Positions 22,531 through 55,265 of a stretch of 64,000 nt of DNA are shown here, in pieces (position 1 is the first letter of the stretch; each line of letters begins with the position of its first letter). Origin of the DNA: Eremophila alpestris peregrina (Eukaryota; Chordata; Aves; Passeriformes; Alaudidae); the NCBI GenBank assembly GCA_009792885.1, contig WMCF01000029.1:1629324-1693323 (forward strand). The letters are read 5' to 3'. Below the pieces are notes generated by a model. The model was not told where the DNA came from. It did no database searches and was given only the letters and a program-made list of their open reading frames with translations. Both the position numbers and the translations under genes were made by a program.

Positions 22531-23008
22531 CGTGGGATGGGAGGCTGAGCGCTGCTCCCTCAGAGATGGGGCCGCCCCACGCTCGTCGCTGCTGTAATCC
22601 CAGTCCCAGCGACACGGAGAGGAACAGGCGAAAAACCAACCAACCAATCTCCAGTATCTAAAGGAAGTGCAAAATTGTAGTGGTGTGTGAAAAAAGGGAT
22701 AGATTTAGAAATTACGAGTAATGAAGTGAGCCTTTTAAAGGGCACGGATGGAAAGTTTACCGCTGAGGATCTTACACCAGGCTGCTCTGAGGCTCACCAG
22801 AAAATTAGTAGAGGATCTAGGATTTAATCTAGAAATCTGACTCATGCTGTCAAATAACTCCCCTGCCCATTCACTCTAAAGAAACTCACCATTCTCTCCA
22901 GCTAACCGCTTTCCTGATTTGTTTGGGCTACAGTATATTCAAACAAGGCACATCAAAATCTACACTTAAGTAGCAACTCCGCTTGCAGGAAACGGAGTCC
23001 CTGCTGAA
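22531..23008. other. Spacer between TMC3 3' end and STARD5 promoter
   Basis: Non-coding, AT-rich beyond the CpG island. I see no exon or recognisable repeat. Confidence 0.6.
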
Positions 23009-23014
23009 TTTATT
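23009..23014 (-). terminator. TMC3: Candidate TMC3 polyadenylation signal
   Basis: AATAAA on the minus strand (TTTATT on plus), 374 bases past the TMC3 stop and about 670 bases before the STARD5 start codon. Confidence 0.45.
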
Positions 23015-23387
23015 CAGGAAGCATCCTCAGCTCTGGCTGTGTCAGATAAAAAGAGCCTCGTCTGATGTATTTTTGTACTGGTTTAATTCAAGTGCCCCAA
23101 GTACATGGCTTTTGATTTTCCAGCAGGCAGAGATTTGGGGTTTTGACAGCATAACAGTAAGGAATAAATTGGAATAACCTTCTTTTCTAAAATTTGCGAT
23201 GTATCAGCTGTGACATTAAAGCAAGGTACAATAAAGAGTAAAACACAAGGCTGTTCCCACCTTGAGTGGCTGCATACACGATTCTTACAAAAACTATGTC
23301 ACAAGTACTCTTGACAGACATCAAACCACAAGTTAAGTACAACTGCACATACACTGGCTCAAATCACAGCGAGGTTGGGGCACTTTC

Positions 23388-42146
<18,759 letters not shown>

Positions 42147-42320
42147 GCTGCAGGTGGGACTCTGCTGGGCTGGGAGGCAGCCTGGAGCTGGCTGCTCAGG
42201 CTCTCGGCAGCAGCCAAGTGTTATTGAGCAGAGAGCAGCGAGTGCAGCGAGCCCTGTGGAGCAGAGGAGCATTGCCTGGTGCTCCAGCCTGGAGCAGCCA
42301 CTGGCAGTGCCTTAAAGCCG
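42147..42320 (-). promoter_or_regulatory. TMC3: TMC3 5' UTR / promoter-proximal region
   Basis: Moderately GC-rich DNA directly upstream of the TMC3 start, with an in-frame upstream ATG at 42272-42270. The transcription start is not visible; a CTTTAAGG motif on the minus strand near 42312 is a weak TATA-like candidate only. Confidence 0.4.
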
Positions 42321-45300
42321 CAGCACACGGCAGCCTCACACCGCCCCTCAAAGCCCAGATCAGGGTGGGAAGCAGGGTTCAAAGGTGACCCAGATGCAAC
42401 CCTTCATTCTCGGCTGAATTTCCCTTGTTGTGGTTGAGGGACATCCCTCTGAGTGCCATCCCAGTACTGCACTGGCCTGCTCTAGGTGGTGTTTCCAACA
42501 CTCTGTAGATGCTGTTGATGTTTCTGCTTTCTGTGCTTGAGACGAGGTTCTTGCCTAGGAAAAGCAATATGGTTTGTGTTTTGGCCTTTAGTGACACAGA
42601 AACATGCAATGTATTCTCCCACTGGGCTTCCAATGTTAATGCTGGAGAGTCCCCTGACATCCTTTTTATGGTCAGCACCAACACAACCTCTCTGTCAGCA
42701 TCTCTGTGATACTGGGCTTGGTTCTATTTGCAGAATAAACTGCTCCAGGGTCTGCTGGGCCAGGAAGTGAATTTTCAGTGCTTTTCTCCATCACAGAAGT
42801 TTCAGATATTCTAGTCCCATTCCTAAAACACAGCCAAACAGACCAAAAAGACTAGATATTAATAGTTCCTGCAGCCATAATTGGATGCTCTGAAAGTGGG
42901 AGTGAAAGGAAGAGTTTGCAGAGAGTTTTTACTTGTTCCTAACTTGGTATTTTCTCTCCTTAATAGCTCTGCACACAGTGCAGTAACAATTTTGACTGCA
43001 TAAATCAATGGTCTGTTGTAGTTAACTTTTGTTTGCAGCGTCTGACAAAAAGAACGTTTAGTTCTCTCCTCTGAATTTCCTGTAGAGAATAGCACAGGCT
43101 GCTTTTTCTCTCTGTCCTGAATTAATCTAAAATACTGCCACTTGGTGAGAAGTTTTACTTTTTTACTGTCTATTGTCCTAGACTTATTTAGTTAAGTAAT
43201 TAAAGGGCTAAGTATTCACAAGCCTTATCTTTTGTTCCAGCATTGAAAGACTAAGTCCATTTGGTGTAATTCACCTAATTTCTGAGATGACAAGTAAGAA
43301 CCAGATAAATATGATTCTGCATTTCCAAAATGTATCTCCCAATAATGCCCAGAGTTTGCTTTCTGGTCTGGTTTGAAGCTTCCCCGGAAATCTGGGAGTG
43401 CCATTAGCACAAAGCACAATGTTGAAGAAATGTCCCTATTCAAAGTTCAGCTGTATCCTGCACCATGGAATGTGCCATATGCACGACTATTAAAGCCTGA
43501 TAAAATCCACTTATTGTGTGGGTTTTTTTGTGGACTGAACTCTCTAGTCCCAGCTTCCCTCTGAGCATCTCTTGCACCCACCTCCTTTAGAGAGTAAAGC
43601 CTCTGCACTCCAGTTTTCAGCTTACCATGGATGGATCACAGAAAAACTTACTTCTTTTCTGTACAGTGCTTTATTATTTTTCATTTGAAGTCTGTAAAAC
43701 CAAGGCTGTTAGAGCTTTGGCATCTCAGTCTTTCTGTACAATTCCTAAATCCACAAACCTCAGAATGGCTTTCTTATTTGGCTTCCAGTTCATACAACAA
43801 AGGAAACATCCCACTACCCTCTCTCTGTCAGACCATTCATCAAGTGAAAGCAAACAGCCAAAAGGAATAGATATCAGGCCAGAAACATATCTCCATTAAA
43901 AGTTTTGTCACCTTTTCCCAGCTGGAAAAACAAATGAACTATTCTGGATGCCAGGAACGCCCTTGAGAGCTTTGATGCTCAGAGAAGTGCAAACACACCC
44001 ACATCACCATTTCTTTTGACATGCCACAAGATACATTTTCAATTATATCATTTAAAAGCAGGAATATGTTATTTCAAATGTCCTTCCCTGGCTGTAGGGA
44101 TTTTCCTTTGCATCTCATCCTGTGGCACAGCACTGGGGGCCAGGTTCTGCTGCCTCAGAGGGTAAGTGTCCCTCTCTAAGTGTCAGGCCACTCTACCACA
44201 GTCCATGGGCTCCCTGCTTACTCCAGCTATGTGCACAAATATTAATCTCATGTTGCAGATAAACATTCACTAAGAAAATGCCCCAAAAGGCAGGTTTTGA
44301 CACAATAATGGCCTGAATTACCCTGAAGATATAAGCTAGATGTCCAAAATCTGCAGGAGAGAACACAGATACCACTGCCATTCCTGCCTCATCGTTTTCC
44401 TTGAGATTTTAGATGTCCCACTTTTCATCTGAAGGAACCACAGTGGAGAGATTAAAATCTCACATCATCTATAGTTCCTAGAGATGACTCCATTTCAAAA
44501 ATAAAGCAGTATCCTTTTATTTCATGGTGTTACAGCACTACCAAACCCATAAAAACACTAACATTACTGATTTACATGGATTTAATTGGCTGGTGCATCT
44601 TAACGTGTCAGCAAGGCAGACAAATTTTGTTCCCCTTTGTTAGAAGAAAGCTGAGAGTCTAAAAAAACAAAGGGACAATTTAAGGCTGACATTTATACAG
44701 CTCTAACAGTGCCACTGCTTGAGGCACATACATCATGTGAAGTTACTACCAAACACTAAAAGCACAATGAGCAGCAAGAGAGTTATGAATTCCAAGCCCA
44801 TGTGACAGAAAGATGCAGGGAAAACAGAAAGCAGGCTTCAAGAACTTAGCCCTGAAGTTGGCAACATCCTCTGTTGCCCATGATCCCTGCAATAAGCTCT
44901 TTAAAGAATTCAAGTGTTAACTCAGATCACAAAGAGAGTTTTGGTTTTGCTTTTCAACCCAGCCAGCAGTTCAGCAACCAGAACACCCAGCTGCCCATTT
45001 CAATATGCTCTATTGAATCCAGAAACCTGCTTGGGTTTGTTTCAGTCTGAGTGAATACTACAGGGGTTATAGATTTGATTTCAATTGCTATTAACAGGAT
45101 GTAAAACAGGACATTAGCCTTTTACTGCAAAACCTGCAGCTCTCTGTGTGTAACAGGAAGACTCACATTTGATCTGTAGGATCATTTTGCATTTTCAAAC
45201 ACTCAGGAAAGAGCTGGGCTGGTGAACTCTGCTTACTGAAAATTCAAGGAAACTGTAGGCTTTATTCTTTCCCATATACTCTATTCCCATAGAGTTTAAA

Positions 45301-48300
45301 TTTTACCAATCATTCCAGCACTGCAGTTCAACTTTGGACCTGTTCAAAATCTCCTTGCTTGAGAGATTCAGAACATTGCTGATCTCAATTTCAAGGTAAA
45401 AATTTAAGAAAGGGACAAGTTTTCCAGTAATCTCTGTAAGAAAAAGAGAATATTATCCCTCCAGATCCTTAAGTACATAAAACAAAGGAGGTAAAAAGCT
45501 TTTGGAAAAACTGAGCAAGACAGCTTGTGTATCTTTAAGTGAACTAATTAACAGTAGTGCTGAAAACATTCACAGACCCAGTGATAGGTAATGATGCTGT
45601 GGAGCATCCAAGCTTGTGTGAAAACATTGAAGTTCCTTGTAGCTAGAGGACCTTTAACTTGTAGAGCTGAAAGAACTAAGCTCAAAAAGACTCCTCAGAC
45701 TTCAAAGACAGACATTTCATTCTCAAATTGCCATCTCAGTTCACCTGTTTAGTCCCCAGAGGTAACACAAATATGCAGCTGGAAATAAGAGCAGTCGTGG
45801 GATTTCCAGGGTGACAGTGCCAAAGCCATCATTTTCACTTACTGAGAATAAAATTGATTTACTGAGCTCTGGTAAATCATTCTCTCCCCCTAAGATTGTT
45901 TGGACAGTCTAATTTCATACAGTAGGTTCTGCTCTTCAATTTCAGGATGTTCATAACTCTTGCTGACATTTATCACACTTGGATCAAGGGGAATGCTCCC
46001 ATTGTAGTTCAAGTTTCTTTATGAATTCACATCCCACATAAAAAATATTCCATTTAAAAAGCTCCTCCTGTGCAGTTAACTGATCTTACAGCATCATGAG
46101 ATGACTATTTTTACTCTTGGATGAGTATCATGTCTATTAGAATATCCATTTCTTTGACAGTACAGCTCACAAGAGAATATATTGAAATCAGGAAATTTTC
46201 AGGAGTGTTTTAGAGACCACTGCTAAGACAGAGGCTAAGGAAGAAAACCAAGGGAAGCAAAGGGGCTGAAGACAAACAGAAGCAGCCCCTTGCCAAGCCA
46301 AGCACCCATGGAGGGGCAGAACAGGCATTAACAGCTTTTACAGCCAGTTCAGCTGATGCCCTGCCCTGGCCTGCCCAGCTCACTGTCCCTGGGATTTGTG
46401 GCTCTCTGCTTTCAGGTGACGAAAAAATAAATAGGCACCATCAAAAAACTGATTTTTCAAGAGTAATACATAAGCTGCAGCTTCTTCTGCTAGGAGGAAA
46501 TCAGTATTGAGTGCAGCTCTGCCCACCCAGCAGTGTGACGTGCATCCCACAGACGTGTGCATTTCACCAGAGACCTTCCTGAAAGCACTGTAACCAAATT
46601 ATTTTCCAGACTTACGTGAGTCCTTACAAGCCAGACCTAGGAGTCAGTGAAGAAAATGAAGAAGGTAATTTTAGACTATTTAATAACTTTTTTTTTTTTA
46701 TGAAGAAGAAGTTTCTCATTTTAGAAAAAGAGAGGAAGAGTTCCAGGAACTGACAATGGCAGAAAGTAACTGAATAGCCAGGACTTTCCAGAGTGATGAT
46801 ATTTGGGACAATCTTGGTTGGCAAAAGCCTGGAAGAGTTGGGATGTATCTGGAGCAGACATCCATAAAAATCTATTTCTAGTTTCCTTGGGTTCTGTAAC
46901 ATCCACTCAATTTCCCAGGCTAAAATTGCACCCTAATTTTTAGAGGGTTTGGCACTGGAATAGTAAGATCAGTTCACCTACATTTATTGACTAACATCTT
47001 CACAAAGGAGATATTCATAAAAAATGGACAAGGAAATTCAGATGAGCTTAATTCACTGCATAAGGAATGTTAGTAATTCTATTACAGCCTAGGAGGTTGT
47101 TTAGGTACACAACACTTAACTCATTAGCAAACAGTAATCATCATTTGTCCAAGAAAAAACCACAAATGTAGCTACTCAAATTACTGTCTGCAAAGGGATG
47201 AGCTTATTCCTCTTGCTCTCCAGGATATTGCTTCAACACTACTTGGGAAGCTGGGAGTACCAGGCTGTGGTTACATGAACACCTGAATTCAGTGCCCAAT
47301 ACATTAATTAAAAACACAGATATAGAAATAAACCAAGAAACTATAAAGGAGAAGTGTAACAAAACAAAAAAGAAAAGCTTCAGAGACTTCAAAATATTAC
47401 ACCCTTGCAGAAAACTATTTTTAATATTCTTCACACCAAGACAGTGTGCTGGTGGCTAAATGCTGCAGTAGTTCAATGCAATGAAATTGGTCATTTCTGC
47501 TTACCCTACCCCAAAGACACACGTCTACAGCTAAAAATCATTATGTTCAGACTGACGTTTATTAAAAGTAGGCAAAATGTTATTGATTTTATACAGTCTC
47601 AGAAGCACTGTGCTGCCTGAGCTTTCTAAATATCAGGTGACCTTGAAAGTGCCTGAGTCACGGGCAGTTCAAGCTGCAACCTGAAAAACCATCCTAAATC
47701 TTACACATTGTCACTGTCTGGACTTTGTACTTTCCTACCACTGAGGGATTTTCACATAAATTATACAGGAAATGAAGCAAAATGCAATTACAGTCTCCAA
47801 CAGCTCCAGGGCAGATAGATAGCAAAGGCACACAGCACAGCTCAAGAGTCAGCTTTCAACAAATGTCACCTATTAGGAAGAATCTAAATGAAACATATAT
47901 CACTAAGCCTCCCACTTCTAAATTATATCATTATCTCATCACTAGGATAAGCAGTTATAAGGTTACAGCTTTCAAATAATCAGCTTTCAAACAGATTTCT
48001 CAAAGGGACTTTTCATCTTTGCTTTTGCACATCACCATTTGGACTTTCACATATACTAGAAAATTCTATTATACTATATTAAATTGAGTTATCCCAATGA
48101 AAACATCTCTACTAAGGTTAACCCAGACACTTAATAATCCATTAGCACCCTCACTTTTTCAACATAACAAGTTTTCTCATAATAGCTTTTCAGTCTCAAA
48201 AGGAAAAGACACAGATATAGAACTTCTGAGTGTTCTGAATTGATGGGATTCAGCTGAACAGTGGGAACACTGCAATGATGAAGAAAATCTTATTTTTTCC

Positions 48301-50196
48301 CCTGCCTTCAGTGGATGGTAAGTCAGCCCCACAGCCTTTGCATTAACTGCTCACAGCCCAGGTCCTAGGAAAACACATGGAACACTCACACCTTCAAGGG
48401 AGGATTCTTTCTTAATACATTTTTAAAATGTATTTTAAATGTATTTAAAGTGAGGATCTCAGACTTTTTTTCTTGCATTTGGGGGGCTTTTATGTGTGCT
48501 TCCCTCAGTGCAAAAGTATTATAAAAACACTACAAAATGCAGTTTGTTTTACAAACATTGGGTAAACACTAAAAAAATCATAATACATACATTTCAAATA
48601 GCCCTTTCTTCCCAGGATCTCACCATGCAAATACCTTTATCTGCTGCTGAATTATTTATCACTGAGGACATCAAGTGTTTGAGGCCAAAAGCTACAAGAA
48701 AAGCCTGAAATCATAAAGCAGTGAAGAGACTTTCTTAGTTACTGTGGTAATGATCTCCTTCCTGCCAGCACACATTAAACACATGCTGGTTTTTGTAAGT
48801 TCATCCATTGTGTTCACTGGTCTCATGGTACTTTTTATTTCCTCTGTAGGTGGAATGTTTTGAGAAAGCTCTTTAATTGCCAGCATGGGCTTTGCTAAAT
48901 TAACCCATCTAAGATTTGAGATGTGCTATGAAGATGCATATGGGCAGCCTCTAAGGTTCAGCTCAAGCAAAACAGTTTAAATCTTAATAAGAAAATTATG
49001 ACTCACAACCTATCATTAATATTTAGCTTTTCATTATTATTATGCAACAAACTAAGTCTGATTTCTTTTTTTCACTCTCCTTTCTTGTATTTCCTGCTTA
49101 TGGTGTAATCATTAAATTCTCATTACAGTATTTAATTTTCACACTTTTGAACAACACCAAATATTCTTCTCAAGGTTTTAAGATGTTCTTTTCACAATTT
49201 AAAAATATTTTTAAGATGATACCTAATGCAGAAAATATATCAACAGAATTAAATAATTTTTTTTAGGTTCAATCAAATGAGTGCTGTCTCTTCACAACTT
49301 GTAAATCATCTTAGCTGTAACTAATACTGATTTGTTTAATTGGGTAACTGGTTTAAATGCTTAAAGAATTAAACTAAACCAACTCCAAGGTGGGAAGGTA
49401 TTTAATTCAGCCTGTGCTGACCTTTAGATTTGCATTGTTTTCTCTACTAAAGGTGAACAAAAAAACAGAACTACTGAACATTGGTTTATGGTTTAATTAG
49501 TCCTTTCAAGGTGTGCACTTGTTTTTAAATAGATGACATATCCATCAATAGGAAAGAAAAAGTTATGCAAGTGGTGACATCTGGGAAAAAGCCACAAAAA
49601 GAGCATGAGTTAAAGTTCTTACAAAAAGCCTTACTTTTTATGAGTAAAATGATTTTCCTTTGAGGCTCCATTTGTATTATCACACAATGAATCTTCTGCC
49701 ATCACAAACACAGATGTTCCCTTAAATCTGCACAAATGCCAAAAGCCCTTCGTCTTAATATCCACTCTGGAAGGGCTTCTTTGTTAATGAGGATGTATTA
49801 GCAATTTATTCAGTGATGCTGCTGCCTCTGCTGCTGGTCCTTTCCCTTCTGTGTGATCCCAGTCAAGCACTGCACAAGATGAGCCTGGAGGAAGGCAAAG
49901 CACAAAATGAGCTCTGGAGGCAGCAGCCCCTGTCTTTAACACAATCGTGGATGGGTGAAGAATTCGGTGCATCCAGGGGGGATCAGTAGGATGAGATGCG
50001 TGTGACAGGAGGCTGAGGGTGCAGCTGAAGGCAACCTGGATTTGGTGGCCTGAGTTAAACACCCTGGTAATTAATCTCACCATTAGATGCTGCTTCCAGA
50101 CCTGGGCGGGGGCAAAAGCCATTCCCACCCTCCTGTTTCCATGTATAAACATAAATCACCGTAAAGATCCGTGCTCCCAGGAGTGCTTACAGGGGC
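42321..50196. other. Gene-poor region upstream of TMC3
   Basis: AT-rich DNA with scattered open frames below about 125 codons on both strands. None shows splice sites in phase with a partner, a family motif or a coding-like context. It probably belongs to the gene desert between TMC3 and MEX3B known from other amniotes (from memory). No CR1, tRNA or other RNA gene was recognised. Confidence 0.6.
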
Positions 50197-50688
50197 TGGC
50201 AGCATCCCTCTGTGCCGGGGGATCCNNNNNNNNNNNNNNNNNNNNNNNNNNNNNNNNNNNNNNNNNNNNNNNNNNNNNNNNNNNNNNNNNNNNNNNNNNN
50301 NNNNNNNNNNNNNNNNNNNNNNNNNNNNNNNNNNNNNNNNNNNNNNNNNNNNNNNNNNNNNNNNNNNNNNNNNNNNNNNNNNNNNNNNNNNNNNNNNNNN
50401 NNNNNNNNNNNNNNNNNNNNNNNNNNNNNNNNNNNNNNNNNNNNNNNNNNNNNNNNNNNNNNNNNNNNNNNNNNNNNNNNNNNNNNNNNNNNNNNNNNNN
50501 NNNNNNNNNNNNNNNNNNNNNNNNNNNNNNNNNNNNNNNNNNNNNNNNNGCTGGGGGATCCCGACAGCATCCCTCTGTGCTGGGGGATCCTGACAGCATC
50601 CCTCTGTGCTGGGGGATCCCGGCAGCATCCCCCTGTGCTGGGGGATCCCGGCAGCATCCCTCTGTGCCGGGGGATCCTGGCACTTTGT
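50197..50688 (+). repeat. GC-rich 29-bp minisatellite interrupted by an assembly gap
   Basis: The unit has period 29, with starts at 50551, 50580, 50609, 50638 and 50667, and core GGGGGATCC followed by GGCAGCATCCCTCTGTG. One unit is also visible left of the gap (50197-50225). The Ns between have the same repeat on both sides, so the array most likely continues through them. If the gap length is right, about 17 units span this interval. Confidence 0.93.
50226..50549. other. Assembly gap (324 N)
   Basis: A run of N inside the 29-bp minisatellite; the true length is unknown. Confidence 0.99.
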
Positions 50689-53600
50689 GGATTTTCCCTG
50701 CAGAGATCCCGACGCTCCACCGCGTGGCCAAGCCGCTCCCTCGCACTCGGCTGCTCCCGGAGTTCAGGTGTCCCTTTGGGAAAGGGGATTCACCACCAAG
50801 AAAATTTAGATTAACTCTTGGGAAAGAAGCTAAACATCGAAAAGAAGGTGTTCTCAGCTAAAAAAGAACTCCTCAGATATATGCTGCAGATACAGTCCCA
50901 GGTATCTGGTTTAATTGCAGAGCACAGGATGGCCATGGGAAGCAGAGATAAACCCGAGAGCACTAAAGGCACAGGAAAATGATGTAAAAGTCTAGAAACA
51001 GTTACATCCCCACTCGAAGTCCATATCAAAGACTATTCTTTTCATTTGTTAATAAGGTGTGAGCAATTAATTAAGGAAAAAAGAAACCCCAACCCTATAT
51101 ATTATGTAAAATGCTTTTATTATCCTTCTTCCTCTCTGATATATAAGTGCACCACTTTTTCACTTAGGGTTGGGGGTTTTTTTCCTTTACTTTTTAATAT
51201 CAGAAGCATTAAGAATGGAAATTTTTTTACTTTAACCTTTTTTGCTTAATTATTCAGTGAACTTTTTAAGCACTACTTCTTCGGTGTAGCATAAATATTC
51301 AGTGCCACATTAAGTGCCTAATATCTGCAGGTGACTAGCAAAATAAATAATATTGTTATTAACATTTATCAAAAAAAAACAAAAAAAAGAATGTCTATTT
51401 AGGCTCCCATTTAGAGAAATAACATCTTCTGCTGAAAGGTGAAGTTCTCATAGGTAATTAGATGTTTCTGATACTAAAGAGAGGCATCTGATTCAAATGA
51501 GTAATGTTTCCTAGAAATGTGACTCCATTGTCTAATTTTCATAAAACTAATTTCTTTCTTCTCCTAGTGATGAATAATAACATCAATATATTGGAAGTGT
51601 CAGAACATAAAACAAGCTTGGAGTGCAGAACATGTGATTTGTCACATTCATAGTCCTTTTTGAAAAAGGTAAATGAAACAGTTAAAACAGCTCTGATATT
51701 TCAACTGCCAGAGCATACTTATGAAAATTACTTTCTCAGATTATTAGTTTAATCCACTGTTTACTTACTGTGAAAAGTCTCCTTGAAATAAAATTAAGGG
51801 GTAGTGCATTCAATACTGAGGTCTCTGCTCCTCCTGCACACTCAAAGCAGACAAATTCTGCTTTCAACATAAGTTTTTAAGCACCAAGTCCAGCCATTTA
51901 AGAGTTCTGTTTCAACAAAGAAACAAATCTGATTTTCTTTTAACTTGATTTGAAATTTGTAACATGACCTGAAATAAAGAAACCAGATCAATGAGATTAG
52001 GATCCTGTACTTCTCTGAGGGAATAAAAAGACAACAGAATAAATCCACAGACATGCACAGAGACAAAACAACTGGAATCTGAGATGAATGCAGCTAAACA
52101 AGATTCTATCATTTGAGATGACATACGCTGATTTCCTTAACGTTTAACATCAATGTGATTTGCTGTAGATTAAATAGCAACTAAGAATATCTGAAAGGGA
52201 AAGGTTCAAAGGATCATAAATCTCCATTTTAGAAGGTAAAAATTCTCCAGCACCCCTTCTTGATGGTCATATTCTCCCTGTGACCACTGCAGCACCTCCC
52301 AGGAAATTCTGTACTGGGAAGAAAAGCCAAGGCATGAAAGCAAGGCCTAAAGCATTTGTCCCCTGATTTGGGAAAGTGCAACTTGGTAGAAGTGGGAACT
52401 GTGGCAATGCAGCAACCAGACAGCAGCAGGAAGGACTGGAGTGGAACAGGTTTCATCAGTCCTAATGCTGGAATTACTGATTCACACCATATCCAAACCA
52501 GTCTGAAAGAATTCTGAGACACTGCTGTGATAAACACACATTGTCTGAATGTCCAGATCTCAGAATATGTTACAGATTATTTAGCAATGAGTTTCACTGG
52601 TTGTTCATGGGCCATGTGTGTTTCACATGTGTTTACACATTCCTGGAGCACATTTGTGAGAAAAACTTCAGTGGGGAGCCAAATCCACAGAACTTTAGGA
52701 GGCAACAAAGGCTATAGCTTCTGCAGCTACTCAGCTCTTCACAAAGCCTTTTCCCATGACTTCTCATACATTCAAAACACAGGCACTTGTCCTCACCAAG
52801 AAATCATTTCCACTCTGCCCACCAGGCCAAGGAAACAAGGTCATTAAGAACCAGACCTGAGCACTGGAATCCTCCCATTGTCAAGTGGATGGTGAAACAT
52901 GGCCAGCTCACCTGGGAATGGTGGTGGTCAGCCTCCTGGCTAGGGATCTGCAGGAACTTCCCCTAGGGAATTCAGTGTGGTGAGCATATTTCTACCTGCC
53001 TAGGTGAACAGCTGTGACACCTTTGTGTCTCAAACAGTGGTGAATCACTGGAAGCAGAAAGGAAATATTTAACAGCACCTGCTGGGGCCAAAGGCTGACT
53101 GCTGGCTGTGGGACAGGCAGAGTCAAAAGGCATTAATGGCCCTTAGAGAATAATCCATTAAGTCAATGGCCTGTACCTCCATCACTTGGTCCTGTCAGGA
53201 CAGATCAGCTTGCTTGGTCTCTGCCTTTCTGTAAGCTGAATAAACAAAACCCTCATTGCTATTTCCAATGAAATGAGCAGCCTTTCTTTCATTGATTTGC
53301 AGAGCAAAAAAGAAACTGCCAAGAGGACATAGAGAGTAAGACAGTCAAACAGTTATGCAAAAGGCAATACCATCCCCAAGTTGAATTTGGCTGCTTGAGT
53401 TGGCAGGATGGGATCAGTAAGGGTATAATCAGAGGGAACAGAATAACAGAAGGCATCTGAGTCGATGGGAGGAGAAAACAGAAATAGATTGTTCAGCCTT
53501 GCAGCCTCTTGGTGCTGCTGTCAAACACAGGCAACCCTTCCAAGGCTCCTTTGGGAAGTCGTGTGCTCTGCCAGGACACAATAGGTGGAGCTTCAGCATG

Positions 53601-55236
53601 AAAGGGACCTTCAGCTGCTTTGCAGCCAGTGCCCCAGGCTCTGCAAGTTTATTCCTACAGAAAGTCTGTGATGATCAGGGAGGGGGAAAACGCCCAGGAT
53701 TTGAATGTAAGTTAGAAATCACCTACCAGTGTTTGCAGCCACTACTCACTGGCATGTGCTGTAGGACTCTGCCTTTTGTGCCCCAGAAAAAAATTCATTG
53801 TGACAAGGAAGAAAGCCTAGAGATGAGTCTTTCCCAGGCAGGCTGTGCTGCTGAGCAGTTCAGTGTCCCAGCCTGGCTCTCCTCGGTGACCTGGCACAGT
53901 GTTCCCACGAGGTGGCTGCAGAGGCTGTGGCATGGCAGTGAGCACGCACAGCCCTCAGCTAAAGGGCTCAAACTACTTCAAATGCATGTGGCCACTGCAA
54001 GAAGTTCCTTCTTTCAAAAATGTAAATTCTTGTGACATTTATCAAAACATCATTAAAAATTATTTTAAAAGAACCCCCCAGAATTTAACAATTTGCCTGA
54101 TTTTTAGATTTTTTCCTTTCCTGTTTGGCATATTGTTCTGCTCACTTTTGATCATATGCTCCACACAATTCAAATCATCAGCATCAGATTATTTCTTTTT
54201 CTTTTTGCTTTGTTGAAATCAATCTTATTGAGAAGTTTTTTGAAGCCTGTGCCTCTCTGTTTTCTGCAATTAGGCTTTTTGTGTTAGTTATGCTGATGGT
54301 CAAACCTTGCCTCTTTCCCATGCTTGGCTGCCATTCCCTGCTCACTACACCACCCATTCCTTTCCAGTTTGGATTTTTTGGGAACTGGCCACGCCATTTC
54401 CTAGCTTGACACAACCAGCTGTGGGTCTTAAGCTCCAACTCAGCCAAGGAACATATGCATAATTCTGAACACCAGCTTGAGCAGGAGAAGCTTGGCTGGT
54501 CACCCAGCCCTGGAAACGCTGCCCTGACAGGGAACATCAACAGCACCTAAACAGCAGCCTCAGCCAAGGACTCCCACTGCCTCTGAGTGGGAGCAGCTGA
54601 AATCCAAGTTCCACCTCATCTGTCTGAAACACTTTTAGCATGGGTAACACAAACACTTCAGTCCAGGCAGATCTACATGCCCTCATGATAATTGTAATTT
54701 TCTGAGGTCTGAAGGACACAGCGCTGATTTTAGCCTGGAAACCTCTTCTGTAATAGATATTAAATGTCAAACCACCCAGAATCCCTTTTTTAGCCTATAT
54801 TTAATAACAGCCTTAGTTTGGAAAGTCCCACAGAGAAAACCTACATATCATTTCTCCAAAATCCATCTCTGTCCCCTCTTGGTTGAACCTTGGCTCACTG
54901 CTGGGTTTCTCTGCCTTTCAGAATTGCTACACTTGTTCAAATCCATTAATTATGCCAATATTGGAGCAAACTTTGGCTAAACAGTAAACCAAAGCCTAAC
55001 TATTTCTACCCAGCCTGGCTTTAGGCATGATTACTTACAGATTTACATCTTCTTCTTACCATGAACCCATTTTTCAGACTGATTCTTCTAAAATTTAAAC
55101 AAACAATTGATGCCAGCCTCAGCCACAACCTCAGCAGAGAAGCCAACAACTTTTGTTGTTGTCAATTTTAATTTTCATCTAGGCCTAACATAAAATCCTA
55201 TTTTATCCTTTAAGTGTGCCCAACCATTAACCAATT

Positions 55237-55265
55237 AAAAAAAAAAAAAAAAGAAAGAAAAAAAA
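55237..55265 (+). repeat. A-rich simple repeat
   Basis: A run of about 16 A followed by GAAAGAAAAAAAA. Confidence 0.8.

Noticed and set aside
21865..22640. Several long GC-rich open frames on both strands around the STARD5 promoter
   Set aside because: GC-rich CpG-island DNA has few stop codons. The spliced STARD5 exons explain the coding signal; the other frames are Pro/Ala/Arg-rich noise.
50197..50688. CRISPR-like array of regular repeats
   Set aside because: The units are contiguous 29-bp tandem copies with no unique spacers, in a vertebrate genome; a minisatellite.
50019..50861. Open frames running through the N gap
   Set aside because: Their length comes from untranslatable N. The flanking repeat has period 29, so no frame is maintained between units.
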